This document shows positions 31,941-43,104 of a stretch of DNA of 64,000 nt, piece after piece. A program made the position numbers and the translations under genes. Origin of the DNA: Membranipora membranacea (lineage: Eukaryota; Bryozoa; Gymnolaemata; Cheilostomatida; Membraniporidae). The notes beneath the pieces are model-generated. The model was not told the origin of the DNA. It was given only the letters and a program-made list of their open reading frames with translations, and ran no database searches. Every line of letters starts with the position of its first letter. The stretch's first letter is position 1. The stretch lies in NCBI GenBank assembly GCA_914767715.1, contig OU612075.1, positions 5,270,001 to 5,334,000 on the forward strand, in the 5' to 3' direction.

Positions 31941-34517
31941 ATGGATGCGACACTGGCAAAATTTGTTATTCTTTCGATGACAGCCTTTATATTGGTGCCA
32001 TCATATGCAGCAAATTTGAAGAAGGGTAAGCACAGTATGTATGTATTATTTGGAGTTATCCCCCACTTAGCGCATGTGCCACCAATCAGTTTAACTGATC
32101 GTTTTTGCATCATTGAAATTGAATTAATTCAAATGCGCTTGCGTATTCAAACTGAAATTTGACCCTACCAGCAACAGGGAAAGTATGCTTCCAAAGCCTA
32201 GATATCAATAGGTCGAACAGCCAGCTGGTGGGCACTGTTGCAATGGTGCAGAGAAACTTGTATCTCAAAGTGGATCTGCAAGCAGATGGGGGTTCCCTAA
32301 GATAGACCGTTTCTGCGATATCTAAGAGCTCAAAAAAGGATAGTGACAATGAATGCATTTCATATGTGACCCACAATGGCGCTCAATAATCAGAAATAAT
32401 AAAAAGTTACCGATTGCCTGATTGTGCAAGCAAATACTGAAATCAAAAGTTTCAGATAGATATCGGTGTTTTATGGTACAATCATACATAGGTTGGAAAC
32501 AAGCTTCGAAGAAATTTCATCTCATAGGGTATAATGACATGTACATAGTTTTGGATGAAGTTATGGTAGCTGTTACCTTATTGTGGTTCTACATTGTACA
32601 CATTTCAGTTCACAACTGCTCATGTCGAAGAAATGGTAACCGGTTTATACAACTGGCAGAAGAAAAGTGTGAGAAGTTTACTCAGTATGGCAACAATACA
32701 AGTCTCATCCGCACTCACGGTTGCCCTCCAGGACTCAGATTTAGTGTAGGAAGTTGTGTCTGTGAGAATTCTCAAGAAGTAGCCTGTGAAGGTTGTGGGC
32801 CACTAGGTAGGCATCTCATATAGCTTTTCTACACACTAAAACTAAATACAGTTAACACAATAAAGTAGGTAGAGACTACTTCAGATATGTACACTATATA
32901 GGCCGTGTCTCAGCGACCCCGAATGACAAAAACGGGGCTGCTGAGATTAAGCTTCACACTCTACCTCTCTGTAGCGGCTGTTGTGTAATACATAGACAAT
33001 TGTATCTTTATTTTTGCAGTTTGTGAAGTCGAATTGGCGGAGCAATTTGAAGATAGGATGGACCAATGGTGGAGTGGAGATTGCACAGGGTAAGACGATA
33101 GTCATCCGAACTGTGAATGTCTGATAATCCTATTATTTATCCCAAGTTTGATAGGTGGAATGTAGACGCTTGAGAATGACACGCCTCTTCATATTGTACA
33201 ATGTGGGACACAGTAAATGTGCTTCGGAAACAAAGGCGTGAAGCACCACAATGTTTTCCAACCATACCTACAGCAAAAAAGAAAGAAATACTAGGTATTT
33301 TATTGACCAGATCCCTGTGTTCATAAATTGCAGGTATTTCCAAGCTCTCAGAAATATTCTAGAAAGCTGTGTTGTCAGAGACTCAGTTGAACGCACAATG
33401 ATGAGCCTCAGATACATTGCTGGTGAGAGAGGTATTCAGTGTCCGGATACCCTCTTTGAACCGGGTGAGAGACTTCTAGAAATAGTTCGAAACCATACTG
33501 GTCCTTCTTTAACAAGTGTTATGTTGAAGATGGCACATCACTCATAATTGCATATTATTTTGGTTCCTGATAAATTAGCCGAGGTCCAGAGTTGCAATCT
33601 CCTCTCTTTTAAGAGTAGATCCGGTCTTTTTCCTATTCTACTTTCTACCCTTCCGCTTTGGTAAGAATGGTAATCTACTCTTTTTTAAAGTTTGAATTGA
33701 TGTTACGGCTTTACTTATATTACATCACTGTGTTATAGGTTTTTGTTTGTTGGTATATGGGATTCAGGTATATCAAGAGCCCATAAAATTCCGAGGAAGG
33801 GGTTATCTGGCGCCCCTCCTGCACGCCAAGGGCCATAATAACCAATAAATAATAAGTATGACAATAATGTGCATTTGCAGCGACAACCATTTTCACTTAA
33901 CATAATACAATCTAGCACCAAATATATTGAAAAGAGCCATTTTCTACTAATTGTCTTTATTCATAGGCTGTGAGCAACTCTCATCCTGTATGGCCCTAAT
34001 GTTAGCTCCTGAAAGCGCAGGAAACACCAACATAGATAGAACACCGAAGCTGCTTTGGTAGGTTAATAACAACCGCTGCTTTATGTTGTTTGTCGTGTAG
34101 TAGCGAGAGTTGAGAGAGCAAAGTAGTCTTTTTCTCCTTTTTCAATTATCAATTTTATTTGCAGTGAAAATGAGGGGAACAAGACATAATCCTTCAGCAG
34201 TCACCAGACTTCACCTATTAATACAATAAAAGGATCAATAAAAGAGCAATTAGTTGCTTAAATGTCAAATGTACTTTGCTTCCTTGAGGTCAACATAGGT
34301 ATGATATCAGGAGTGAATTTAGAACTTTTGTAATTATACCTCCTTGCTTAGTGTATGTATTTTTCTTTGCAGTGAAAACTACAAAGAGGCCAAGATATGC
34401 TTGAGATGTGCAGCTGGTAATGGATGCCAGCGGGCTGAGCAATACGTTGACAACTTGAGAGTTGCTGTCGCAGAACTCTGTCCAAATTTGCAAGAATTCA
34501 CATGCCCAGCTGCATGA
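31941..34517 (+). CDS. Family gene E: secreted CBM14-like Cys-rich protein
   Basis: Exons 31941-32025, 32609-32806, 33020-33089, 33334-33464, 33967-34057 and 34373-34517 (stop TGA) total 720 bp, 239 aa, phases 1,1,2,1,2. Signal peptide: MDATLAKFVILSMTAFILVP, then SYAA. CBM14-like exon: HNCSCRRNGN, EKCEKFTQY, HGCPPGLRF, SCVCEN and VACEGC, with a possible N-glycosylation site NNT. The C-terminal region has VCEVELAEQFEDRM, SGDC, ESCVVRDSVERTMM, QCPD, GCEQLSSCMALMLAP, CENYKEAKICLRC..NGC and ELCPNLQEFTCPAA. This copy has WW where G and H have RR before SGDC. The acceptor ATTTCAG|GTACC lies 19 bases before the ATG, implying a 5' UTR intron or trans-splicing. Function is inferred as extracellular and possibly chitin- or mucus-binding. 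The intact frame and splice sites support an active gene. Confidence 0.9.
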
Positions 34518-34569
34518 TGTCTTGGATGCTCAGCTTTGATAATTTATAAAAGAATAATATTTTTCATCT

Positions 34570-34750
34570 TTGCCGAATGCGACGAACATTAGATGCTTTA
34601 ATGGCCATGCTGGTTTTACTGCACCAGTTTGCTCTCTGGGGGCCAACCAAACTCTAGTAGTCAATAAACCGCTGTGGGATTAGATTTAATGCCTTCAACG
34701 CTTGCGTGCTGAGGATTGTCGCTCTAATCAACAGAACCAGCCTCTACATA
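34570..34750 (-). mobile_element. tRNA-derived SINE (family S), decayed copy
   Basis: On minus, a degenerate tRNA-like head (GGCTGGTTCTGTTGATTAGAGCG, then TAAATCTAATCCCAC in place of the B-box) is followed by TTGACTACTAGAGTTTGGTTG, GCCCCCAGAGAGCAAACTGG and an end at ATTAAAG. The same head and tail occur in the better copy at 36.33 kb. In unit 1 the 3' flank of gene E (CTTTGCCGAA) joins directly into this SINE; about 1.4 kb found after gene H is missing here. Confidence 0.65.
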
Positions 34751-34764
34751 TTGTTCATATTACT

Positions 34765-36010
34765 TTTTGAATAAAAAGGAGTTATGAAACCTTGGTAAAA
34801 ATGTACAGAAATAAAATTTTGATACTTTCACTGGGTTACAGTGTAATTCATTGACATAAACATCATAAAAAAATCTCAGTGGTAGCCATAACAGTGATAA
34901 TGCCTCACAAATTAACGAGACCTCAATTAGGGCATTCATCACAGAAAAACCTAACAGTGTGTCGCCAGGAGTTATTTTTAAGTTGGTAAGAGGTATCCAC
35001 AAAATCTTCTATTTACTGGTTCAATCTCAGTGGTGGCCATCAAAACCCAACCAGTAAGAGTTGATGCTACAAGATACAATAAACCTTAAAAAGTTTCCAC
35101 TGTGGTGCATTGCCACCCTATAATTTGTAATTTTAAGGACAAGGTGAATGACTGGTTCGTAAAGGGAACCTTGTTGTGCTTCAACCTATTTAGGTTTAAA
35201 ATAACTCACTGCAAGAAGCGAGGCTTTGCCCTTAATAATATAAATTATACGGCCTACTTTTTCTCAGAATGTGTTGTTCTCCATTTTGAGTGATATCAAA
35301 TAGCTCACGGATTCTGGATGCGGACACTTCAAATCTAACCCGCGACCTTAAATTAAGTATGATCCAAGTTGACTACCCTGAACTGGTTGTGGGTTGAATT
35401 ACTGACTGATGCCAGTGGTAATGGACATTGTAACTCCTTCTAAATGGATGGAACTTCTTGATCCCTTTGGGGTCTGCTCACCAGTAGAATGGGAAAATCA
35501 GAAATGTAGGCGAGTTGGGACAGAATTGGGCGTTTCACGTACTTATCCAAAAGATCCTATTTATTTATGGGCCAACTTAATCATCCAAGGTCAGCCACAC
35601 CATATCTTGTCAGGCAGCTAGTTTGGACATGTGACAAGGTAGTGGCAGTTGTCCATCTTATACAATGAGGTTTGCCAATGTGGTCCATAGATTATTTAAA
35701 CAAATAATGAAAAACGACAAAACCACAAAAGCTGCAACAACCATACATCCCATTCAAGCATCACCAGTTCTGGTTATTGGCCATACTTAAGAGTGCAAAG
35801 ATTGATGGGCAATAACATCATTGCAGATTAAGGATTCCCAGAAGGGATAGTTGAATGATAATTGTGGTGCCTGGGGGTTTTCAGTTGCCAGGGGACAATC
35901 TTTTGCAACAAGATGACAAAAATTGAATAAATACTAAAGTCACCATGGAAACTGGAATTGTAAACATTTCTAAATATGATCGACCAAAATCGTTTCTGAG
36001 CATAAACTGA
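34765..36010 (+). repeat. Block X, partial copy downstream of gene E
   Basis: Starts at TTACTTTTTGAATAAAAAGG like the others and can be followed to ATGATCGACCAAAATC near 35990. It is more diverged than the copies at 41-62 kb and ends before the element R part. No gene in it. Confidence 0.7.
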
Positions 36011-36329
36011 GCTGAACTGAAATTCGAAGAAAATCATAATTTCTTGTAGATATACTTTGTTGTTTCAGGACAAAGAAATGTGACCAGCTGGCCTTGTAAT
36101 TGAAAGTTCTGTTCAATATTGTGGACGATTTTCGTATACTTGCTGATACTGATACTGACTCTTATCTCAAACTCATCAATTGTCAGATGTGATGTGAATC
36201 GATGTCATATAACTTATAGCCTATGTGTGATTTGCATAAAACCTACAGCTGACAGTGTATAGCTTGATGATGGGACATTTGGAAAGAGTAAGAAATCAGT
36301 TCTTGCGTTGAAAACAGATGGAGTTATGG

Positions 36330-36475
36330 TCATTCAGAGACTGTTGTGGGTTCGAACCCTACTGCAATCCATTGACTACTTAGTTCGGTTGCCCCCAGGT
36401 GTGCTCTGACCTGCTTACAAACAGAGAGCAATCTGGTTCGGTAACTGCATAAAGGTATTAAAGGGAACTACCGTA
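36330..36475 (+). mobile_element. tRNA-derived SINE (family S)
   Basis: The B-box GTGGGTTCGAACCCT is followed by ATTGACTACTTAGTTCGGTT, GCCCCCAGGTGTGCTCTGACC and an end GGTATTAAAG. The CCCAGGTGTGCTCYGACCTGC tail segment is shared with the copy at 38.3 kb. The tRNA-like 5' part is truncated. Confidence 0.65.
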
Positions 36476-36479
36476 GAAA

Positions 36480-38319
36480 ACACATGCTTCTCTGCATGTT
36501 TTTTCATTCATAACTTCTGGGTTAATTAGTCAATCACATTCCTACTTTCACATTATATCGTTCAATGTCTCAAATTGCATATTGTAAAGTTTTGAGGATG
36601 GATGCGCATAACTTCCTGAGATATAGCCAGATAAAAACCGCTCCTCTTAATTTCGTATATTTCTTTGCTTTGACGGCTCCCTGCAGATCACATGACTTGT
36701 CACAACGCAACGTTATTTCATTCTACTGAAAATATTGGCTGTTGTGATAAAGCTTTCATGGTAGCGATAAAGATAGCTTAGGAAATTACTCTTGTGCAAT
36801 TCAGCAAACTTCATGAATTTCCATATGCACCATCCATCTGTGTAGCACTATAATAGTATAATAGTATTATGATTATAATAAAAACAGTATTAAATATTGA
36901 TCATCTATGATAATCATGTTTTCACTTTTTATAAGGTCGGTGATTCACTCAATATTCAAGATATCATGCAACTTTGTGTATAGGGTAAATCATCACCATT
37001 GCGACCGCCTCGAAAAACTACCATGGTATCCACTCTTAGAGTTTAATTCATCCAATTTCGTAAATGAAGTTGCGATTCTAGCCACATTTTTGGTAGGCCG
37101 CCACTGGACTATAATATCTATCGCCTGCGGTTTTTGATTTAATGGAGGAATATCCTCTATCGTGATCCTGAAAAGTTTACAAACTTGAGAAATTTCATTG
37201 AATTCTGTAATAGCGTAACAGTTAATCACACATTGACAGTATAAAGATGTACTGCTATCTTGATAAATTAAATTGAAATTCAAACATTACTCTTCCAAAT
37301 CCTGTTTGAACCGCTACCTGCTTTCTTACCCTACCATCATTTACAGGATTTTGTACCAAAGGTGAGTTGTATTTTAAATGGTACAAGTCATGGTAGTGAT
37401 GAGTTTGGGTCAAATTGTCCCACAGCACATGGCCATGAGAGTCAGTCCCCATCACAAGGGGTAGAATGTATGGGATGTATCAAATTCCCTAATTGTATAG
37501 GGTAGGTTAGAAGTATGAAAGGTCGAGCATTAGCTTTTCTTATCACTTACCATTCAGTCTGCAAAGTCATTTTGTTTTACTTGGAATCATGTGTAGGCAC
37601 CGTCATGCCAGCTGTCAGAATAACCTCCAACACTTGGGTCAAAGACTGATGTTTTGGTTTTTGCAATCATACTCAAATTAAGGAGAACATTTTCTGGCAC
37701 TGTTGTGCTTTTGGGTTCTTTTTCCGAGCATGAACTGTTATATGGAATATTTTTCTACAGATCGAAAAGTTATGTTTGATATTCAGACACAATTTCATGC
37801 ATTCTCATACTGGAACCTACGGATAATCGGATTTACAAATTCACCTGACCAGTGTTATTCCTCTCCTCTACTGGTTACAACGGTCTTGAGGTTTTGCTAT
37901 CCAATGTCAATGACCCCATGAATGAGAATTTCCTTGATGCTGAAATCTATTAATGAGGAAGATAGGGCCGTAAAACAGCAGGGGACGCAAAAATCCTTGA
38001 TGGTGTGAAGTTACACCAGGTTCGGTATTGCAAGCTCCAGTCCCCATCCTCCAAATAATTTTATTGATATAAATAGCAAATGGAAGTCCTAAATGAGCTG
38101 ATTCTGACTTGGAATCATCAATTATTGCATTTTTAGGCCACTCTATTAAGCAATCTAGCGGAGACAGAGCGCATCTGCCTCCCCTAGAACTACGGGCCTG
38201 GAAGAACATTTGCAACTATTGGTTTGGAAAAAGATACTACACCTACCTATCTCGTAATGAGGAAGAACTTATGTTGGTTTAAATTGCAAGTTTTGTCTCA
38301 GTCCAGAGACTGAGAAATT
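36480..38319. other. Unique stretch in the plus arm, no recognised gene
   Basis: Not repeated elsewhere except 37055-37145 (GTAAATGAAGTTGCG..GCCACATTTTTGGTAGGC), which recurs at 62365-62455. Minus ORFs 36993-37283 and 37907-38215 have no motif. It separates unit 1 from pseudogene F, so F was not made by the same duplication as E, G and H. Confidence 0.45.
37055..37145 (+). repeat. Dispersed repeat shared with 62365-62455
   Basis: About 90 bp (TTCTAGCCACATTTTTGGTA, then GGC..CACTGGACTAT and GCGGTTTTTGATT) occur at both sites. At 62365 it begins exactly where the truncated fourth composite stops, so it may mark one end of an element. Confidence 0.6.
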
Positions 38320-38515
38320 GAAGGTGCCTAGAGGACACGGGCTGCCTTATTCGGCACCAAGTTACTCCTAGTTTGCAGGCAGGTCGGAGCACACCTGGGG
38401 CGTCAATTAAGCCCAGTGGTTGGTAGTCTGCAGCGGGATTCGAACTTGATGCCTCCAGCGCTTGCGCGTCAGAGGGAAGGCGCTCTTAACAACTGAGCTA
38501 CCTAAGTCGAGTCGT
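38320..38515 (-). mobile_element. tRNA-derived SINE (family S), antisense, best-preserved head
   Basis: On minus: GGTAGCTCAGTTGTTAAGAG (A-box region), then AAGTTCGAATCCCGC (B-box), then the tail with GCCCCAGGTGTGCTCCGACC and GGAGTAACTTGGTGCCGAAT. The head is close to a normal tRNA, but the fused tail, shared with 36.33 kb, marks it as a SINE. Confidence 0.7.
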
Positions 38516-38920
38516 AAATCAACTCCCTCACTTGACACTATGGTGGAAGAAAATTCTTCAGAGATAATAAAATTTAAAAATAAAATTTGTGTTGATACAT
38601 CTGACAGTTATCGACATCTGAATTGGAGTATTGCTGCATTGCAAAGCTTTTAGGATTTGTATTCATTTTTCTTCATATATTATCTCTATAGAAAATTATC
38701 AATAATCCCACCTAGACTTGATTTGTAATAACAAAAAGTTCACATTCTGAATAAATGGTAAATTATGGCCGATACAGTGATGCATTTTAGATATATGACA
38801 AGCAAGACATTTGTGAAGAATCTTGAAGTGAATGTCTTTGCTCTGCCCGAACAACCTGAATAGAAGAAAATATTTTGAAAATTGCATTTTTAACTTTGAT
38901 TTCAGGTACCAATTTCGATT

Positions 38921-41110
38921 ATGATGGATGCAGAGCTGACAAAATATGTTTTTCTATTGATGACAATTGCATTATTGACACAATCATTTGCAGCAAACTT
39001 GAAGAAGGGTAAGCGGTATTATTGGATTATTTGGAGTTACCCCCAGTTTGCGCATGTGCCACCAATCAGTTCTGAATGATTGTTTTTGTGTGGTAGCAAC
39101 GGAGTTAATTCAAACGGGCTTAAATATTCAAAATGAAAGTTGACTCTACCCGCAACATTGAAAGTATGCTTCCGAAGACTTTTATCTCAGAGTGGATCTG
39201 CATGCAGATAGATGGGGGTTCCCTAAGATAGACTGTTTCTGTCATATCTGAGAGCTCAAAAAAGGACAGTGACAATAAGGCATTTTAAATGTGACTCACA
39301 ATGGCACTCAATAATCAGAAATAATATAAAGTTACCGATTTATCTCGCATACTGCTGCCTGATTGCGTAAACAAACACTGAAATCAAAAGTTTAAGATAG
39401 ACATCGGTGTTTTATGGCAAATTTGCTGCAATGATTTCTTATTGTCGACAATCGATACATAGTTTGGAAACCAGTTTCAAAGAACTGGTTGTAGGGTGAT
39501 GACAATTACAAAGTTGCGGATGAAGTTATGGAAGCTGTTACCTTATTGTGGTTCTATATTGTACATCTTTCAGTTCATAACCGTTCGTGTAGAAGAAATG
39601 GTAACCGGTACATACAACCGGCACAAGAGAATTGTGAAAGGTTCACTCAATATGATAACAACACAGGACTCATTCACTCTCACAGCTGCCCTCCAGGACT
39701 CAGATTTAGTGTGGATACTTGTGTCTGTGAGCATTCTCAAGAAGTAGCCTGTGAAGGTTGTGGGCCTCTAGGTAGGCAACTCATCTAACTTTTCTACACA
39801 CTAAAACTAGATACAGTAAATATAATAAAGATGAACTGGTAGAAACTACTTCAGATATTTACACTCTATTAGCCTTATATCTCAGGGGACAAAAACAGGG
39901 CGCTGAGATTAAACTTCACTCTATCTCGTCGTAGTGGCTATTGTGTAGTACAAATTAGCAATTTTTACTTTATCTTCCCAGTATGTGAGGTAGAATTGGA
40001 GGAGCAATTCGAAGAAATTTTGGAGCTAGAGCGGAGTGGAGATTGCACAGGGTAAGGCGATTTATAGTCATCTTAACTGTGAAAATGAAATGCAGGAGTT
40101 TAAGACCGAAATTTCTCTTTATATGCAATGTGTATCACAGAATCCCTGCTTCGGAAATAATGTTTGGAGCGCCACCATGTTTAAAAAAAATATTATCTAC
40201 AGCAATAGGAAAGAAAAAAAAGAGTTTTTTACTAACTAAATTACAGGGCCGCCTTAGCTACCATGTTTTTCCAAAGAAAGAAAAAATATGTCTTTTATTT
40301 GTTCTTAAATTACAGGGGCACCCAAGCTATCAGAGATATTCTAGAAAGTTGTGTTGTCAGAGACCCAGTCGAACGCACAATGATCAGCCTCAGAGGACTA
40401 GCTGTTTGAGAGAGACTCAGTGTCCGGATCCTGTCTTTGGAGAGGGATATATATATCACGATCTTATCACTATTTGGCTTCCCAGTGACATAAACAAAAG
40501 TATCTTGTCGATACAATATTCAATAATGTTCACATGAAAGGTTTATTGTTCTTTTTGAAAGAAATTGTTCGAAACCATCCTGGTCCTTCTTTGACAAGTG
40601 TTATGTTTAGATGGCTCATCACTCGTCATTGCATTTTTTTTTTCTGGTTCCTGATTCATTAACCGACAGGTCAATAGTTGCCAACTCCACTCTTTTAAGA
40701 CTGGAACAGCTCTTTTCCCAATTCTACTTTCTTCTCTTCTGCAGATGGTGATCCACTTTTTTAAGGTTTGAATTGATGTTACAGCTTTACTAATATTACA
40801 TCACTCTGTCATAGGTTTTTGTTCTTGCTATATGGCTTCAGGTATAACCAGAGCCCAACAAATAAAGGATATAACACATATTCAATCCTCCTGTATGCCA
40901 AAGGCCGTAATAACTAATAAATGATAAGGATGACAATAATTTGCATTTGCAGCGACAACCATTAGCATAATAAAACCTAGCACCAATATATTTTGAAAAG
41001 AACCATATTCTACCAATTGTCTTCTTTCACAGGCTGTGAGCAACTCCCATCTTATATGGCTCTAATGTTAGCTCCTGAAAACACAGGAATGTACAACAGA
41101 GAGAGTACAC
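38921..41110 (+). pseudogene. Family member F: truncated, frameshifted pseudogene
   Basis: Exons 1-3 look intact: 38921-39008 (signal peptide, ATG 38921 or 38924), 39574-39771 (CBM14-like) and 39982-40051 (VCEVELEEQFEEIL..SGDC). The first cysteine of the CBM14-like exon is already lost (HNRSC). Exon 4 starts at 40316 with TQAIRDILESCVVRDPVERT and then hits TGA 40407-40409, where one base is missing relative to E. Its donor has changed from GGTGAG to GGGATATA. Exon 5 starts at 41033 (GCEQLPSYMALMLAP) but after about 41110 the sequence becomes block X (CTTTAGCTCCAACATTTGA), and exon 6 is absent. Upstream, F shares only about 45 bp with E, G and H and has no composite LINE element. A 5' partial transcript is possible; a full protein is not. 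Confidence 0.85.
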
Positions 41111-43100
41111 CTTTAGCTCCAACATTTGATCCTAAATCAACTTTGATCAGATTTGCCTACCTTGACCTGTTTGTAGGTTGAACTACTGAACAACATATGG
41201 TAACTCCTACTAAATGGATGTGAGTTCCGAATCTCTTTGCCGGCTGCTCACCAGTCAATTGGGAATATCAGAAGTTTAGGCGAATTGGGACAGAATTTGG
41301 CTTTTCAATTTACTTATCCTAAAGACTTTATTTCATTGGGCAGGTCAATTTTCAAGGTCACCCACACCATAAATTGTGACGGCGGCCAGTTTGGCCACTT
41401 GACAATATACAATGAGGTTAGCCAATGAAATAAAAAAGACTCCTTTAAATAAATGATGTAAACTACAAAGCCACTTTTGCCTGGTGACAACCATACATCC
41501 CACTACAGCATCACCAATTCTGGTTATTGACCACACGTATGAGTGCAATAGTCTCCCCAATAACAATGATTAATGGACAAAAACATCTTTGCAGATTAAG
41601 GATTTACAGAGGGGATGTTCAATGATAATTATAGCTCCTGCAAGTTTATAAGGGAAGATCTTTTATAGCTGGATGCCAAAAATTGAATGAATATGAATGA
41701 AAACTGGTATTGTAAACATTTCTTGATATGATCGACCAAAATCCTTCCTGTGTTTACCTCATGTAATGAAATGCACTCAATCATAATGTTAATGAGATAC
41801 CACCACCATCCCCTGGTACTGATTGGGCCATCATAGTGGCAGTCAGAACATCATGGTATGCTCCAGTTAGATGATCTGACCCATTTAGAATGATCATAAA
41901 TAGCTGGGCCCTTGAAATTTACAGTCATCAAATAGAGGGGACACTTTACATTAGGGGGACAGTTTACAATAAGGGGGGACAGTTTAAAATAGAGGGGAAA
42001 AGTTTACAATAGGCCTGTCACTATTGCAAAGTGTCCCCGGGACAGTTTACAATACTTTACTGGGATGTTGTTTTCAAAAAGGTATTTATATCTACACAAA
42101 GAAATCTGACATACCTTCCAAGGCATTAAACCCAACAAATCATTCAAATAGCTCAGACTGTCAAAAAGGATTCAAGCCCAAAGGTGAAATTATCCACTTA
42201 ATAGTTATTCATCTTCTCATGACACGTGACAAAAAATAACAGGGGTGTATCTCAATATTTTCATATTGACGCGCCTCCCTACGTTTTAGGGAGTGAAATT
42301 CAGGTAAATTTCAGTTTAACTTGCACTTTAACTTGCAGCATAACTTGCATAAAAGCCTTTTGCATAACAGCATAACTTGCAACATAACCTGCAACAAAAC
42401 TTGCAGTATAACTTGCAGTGTAGTGTAGCTTGCAGTGTAACATATAGCCTTTTTAAACATTTTTCATACATTTGTAACTAAATCAACCAAGCCTCATGAA
42501 TCATTATCATTTAATCCTACCTAATGTTATTAACTTGTATTTTTGTTTGCCACTCTCTGCTTCTTATTTTCTTTTTTCATCTTATTCATGCAATTTCTGA
42601 TACCATGCTTTCGTTATCCTACTCACTATATAGTATGTAACACCCTACCACTTATATCTTTTTATTCAAGTCATTCTTTGTATCTATGTTAATGTGTGTG
42701 AGGTCAACAAGTTATTTTTAATTTGCTTTAATTATAAACTTTTCGAAAACCTCAATAAATAAATATTTAGAACAAATTTAGAAAAATCTAAAAAGGACAT
42801 TTATCAGATATAGCCTTCAATGCAATCTATTTTGGGGATATTTTGTTAACTTTGCACCCCTGAAGCAATTCTTGAGACAAATTATCGGCGGATTTAATGT
42901 GATAATTTATGTGATTAATGTGAATTACAATGGATTTAATTTTGATAATAATATGAATTTGTTTCATTCTTACAGACAAACTTAACGGGTGAGCAGTAGA
43001 TATAACGTGAGCAGTTAGATAATCATCTGTTTCAGAGATTGTCAGCTGCTGTGTTTTTGATTTTAATTAAAACAAATGATATGGTCTCTCATTGCCCTCA
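41111..43100 (+). repeat. Block X, copy in unit 2 (5'-truncated)
   Basis: Starts inside X at CTTTAGCTCCAACATTTGA, fused to exon 5 of pseudogene F. Contains GGGGACAGTTTACAAT units (41.94-42.06 kb) and element R with TAACTTGCAG units (42.31-42.44 kb). More than 90% similar by eye to the copy at 51.2-53.1 kb. Confidence 0.8.
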
Positions 43101-43104
43101 AAGA

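Noticed and set aside
38420-38511. tRNA gene on minus
   Set aside because: A- and B-boxes are good, but the sequence continues into a tail shared with another SINE copy, so it is a SINE head.
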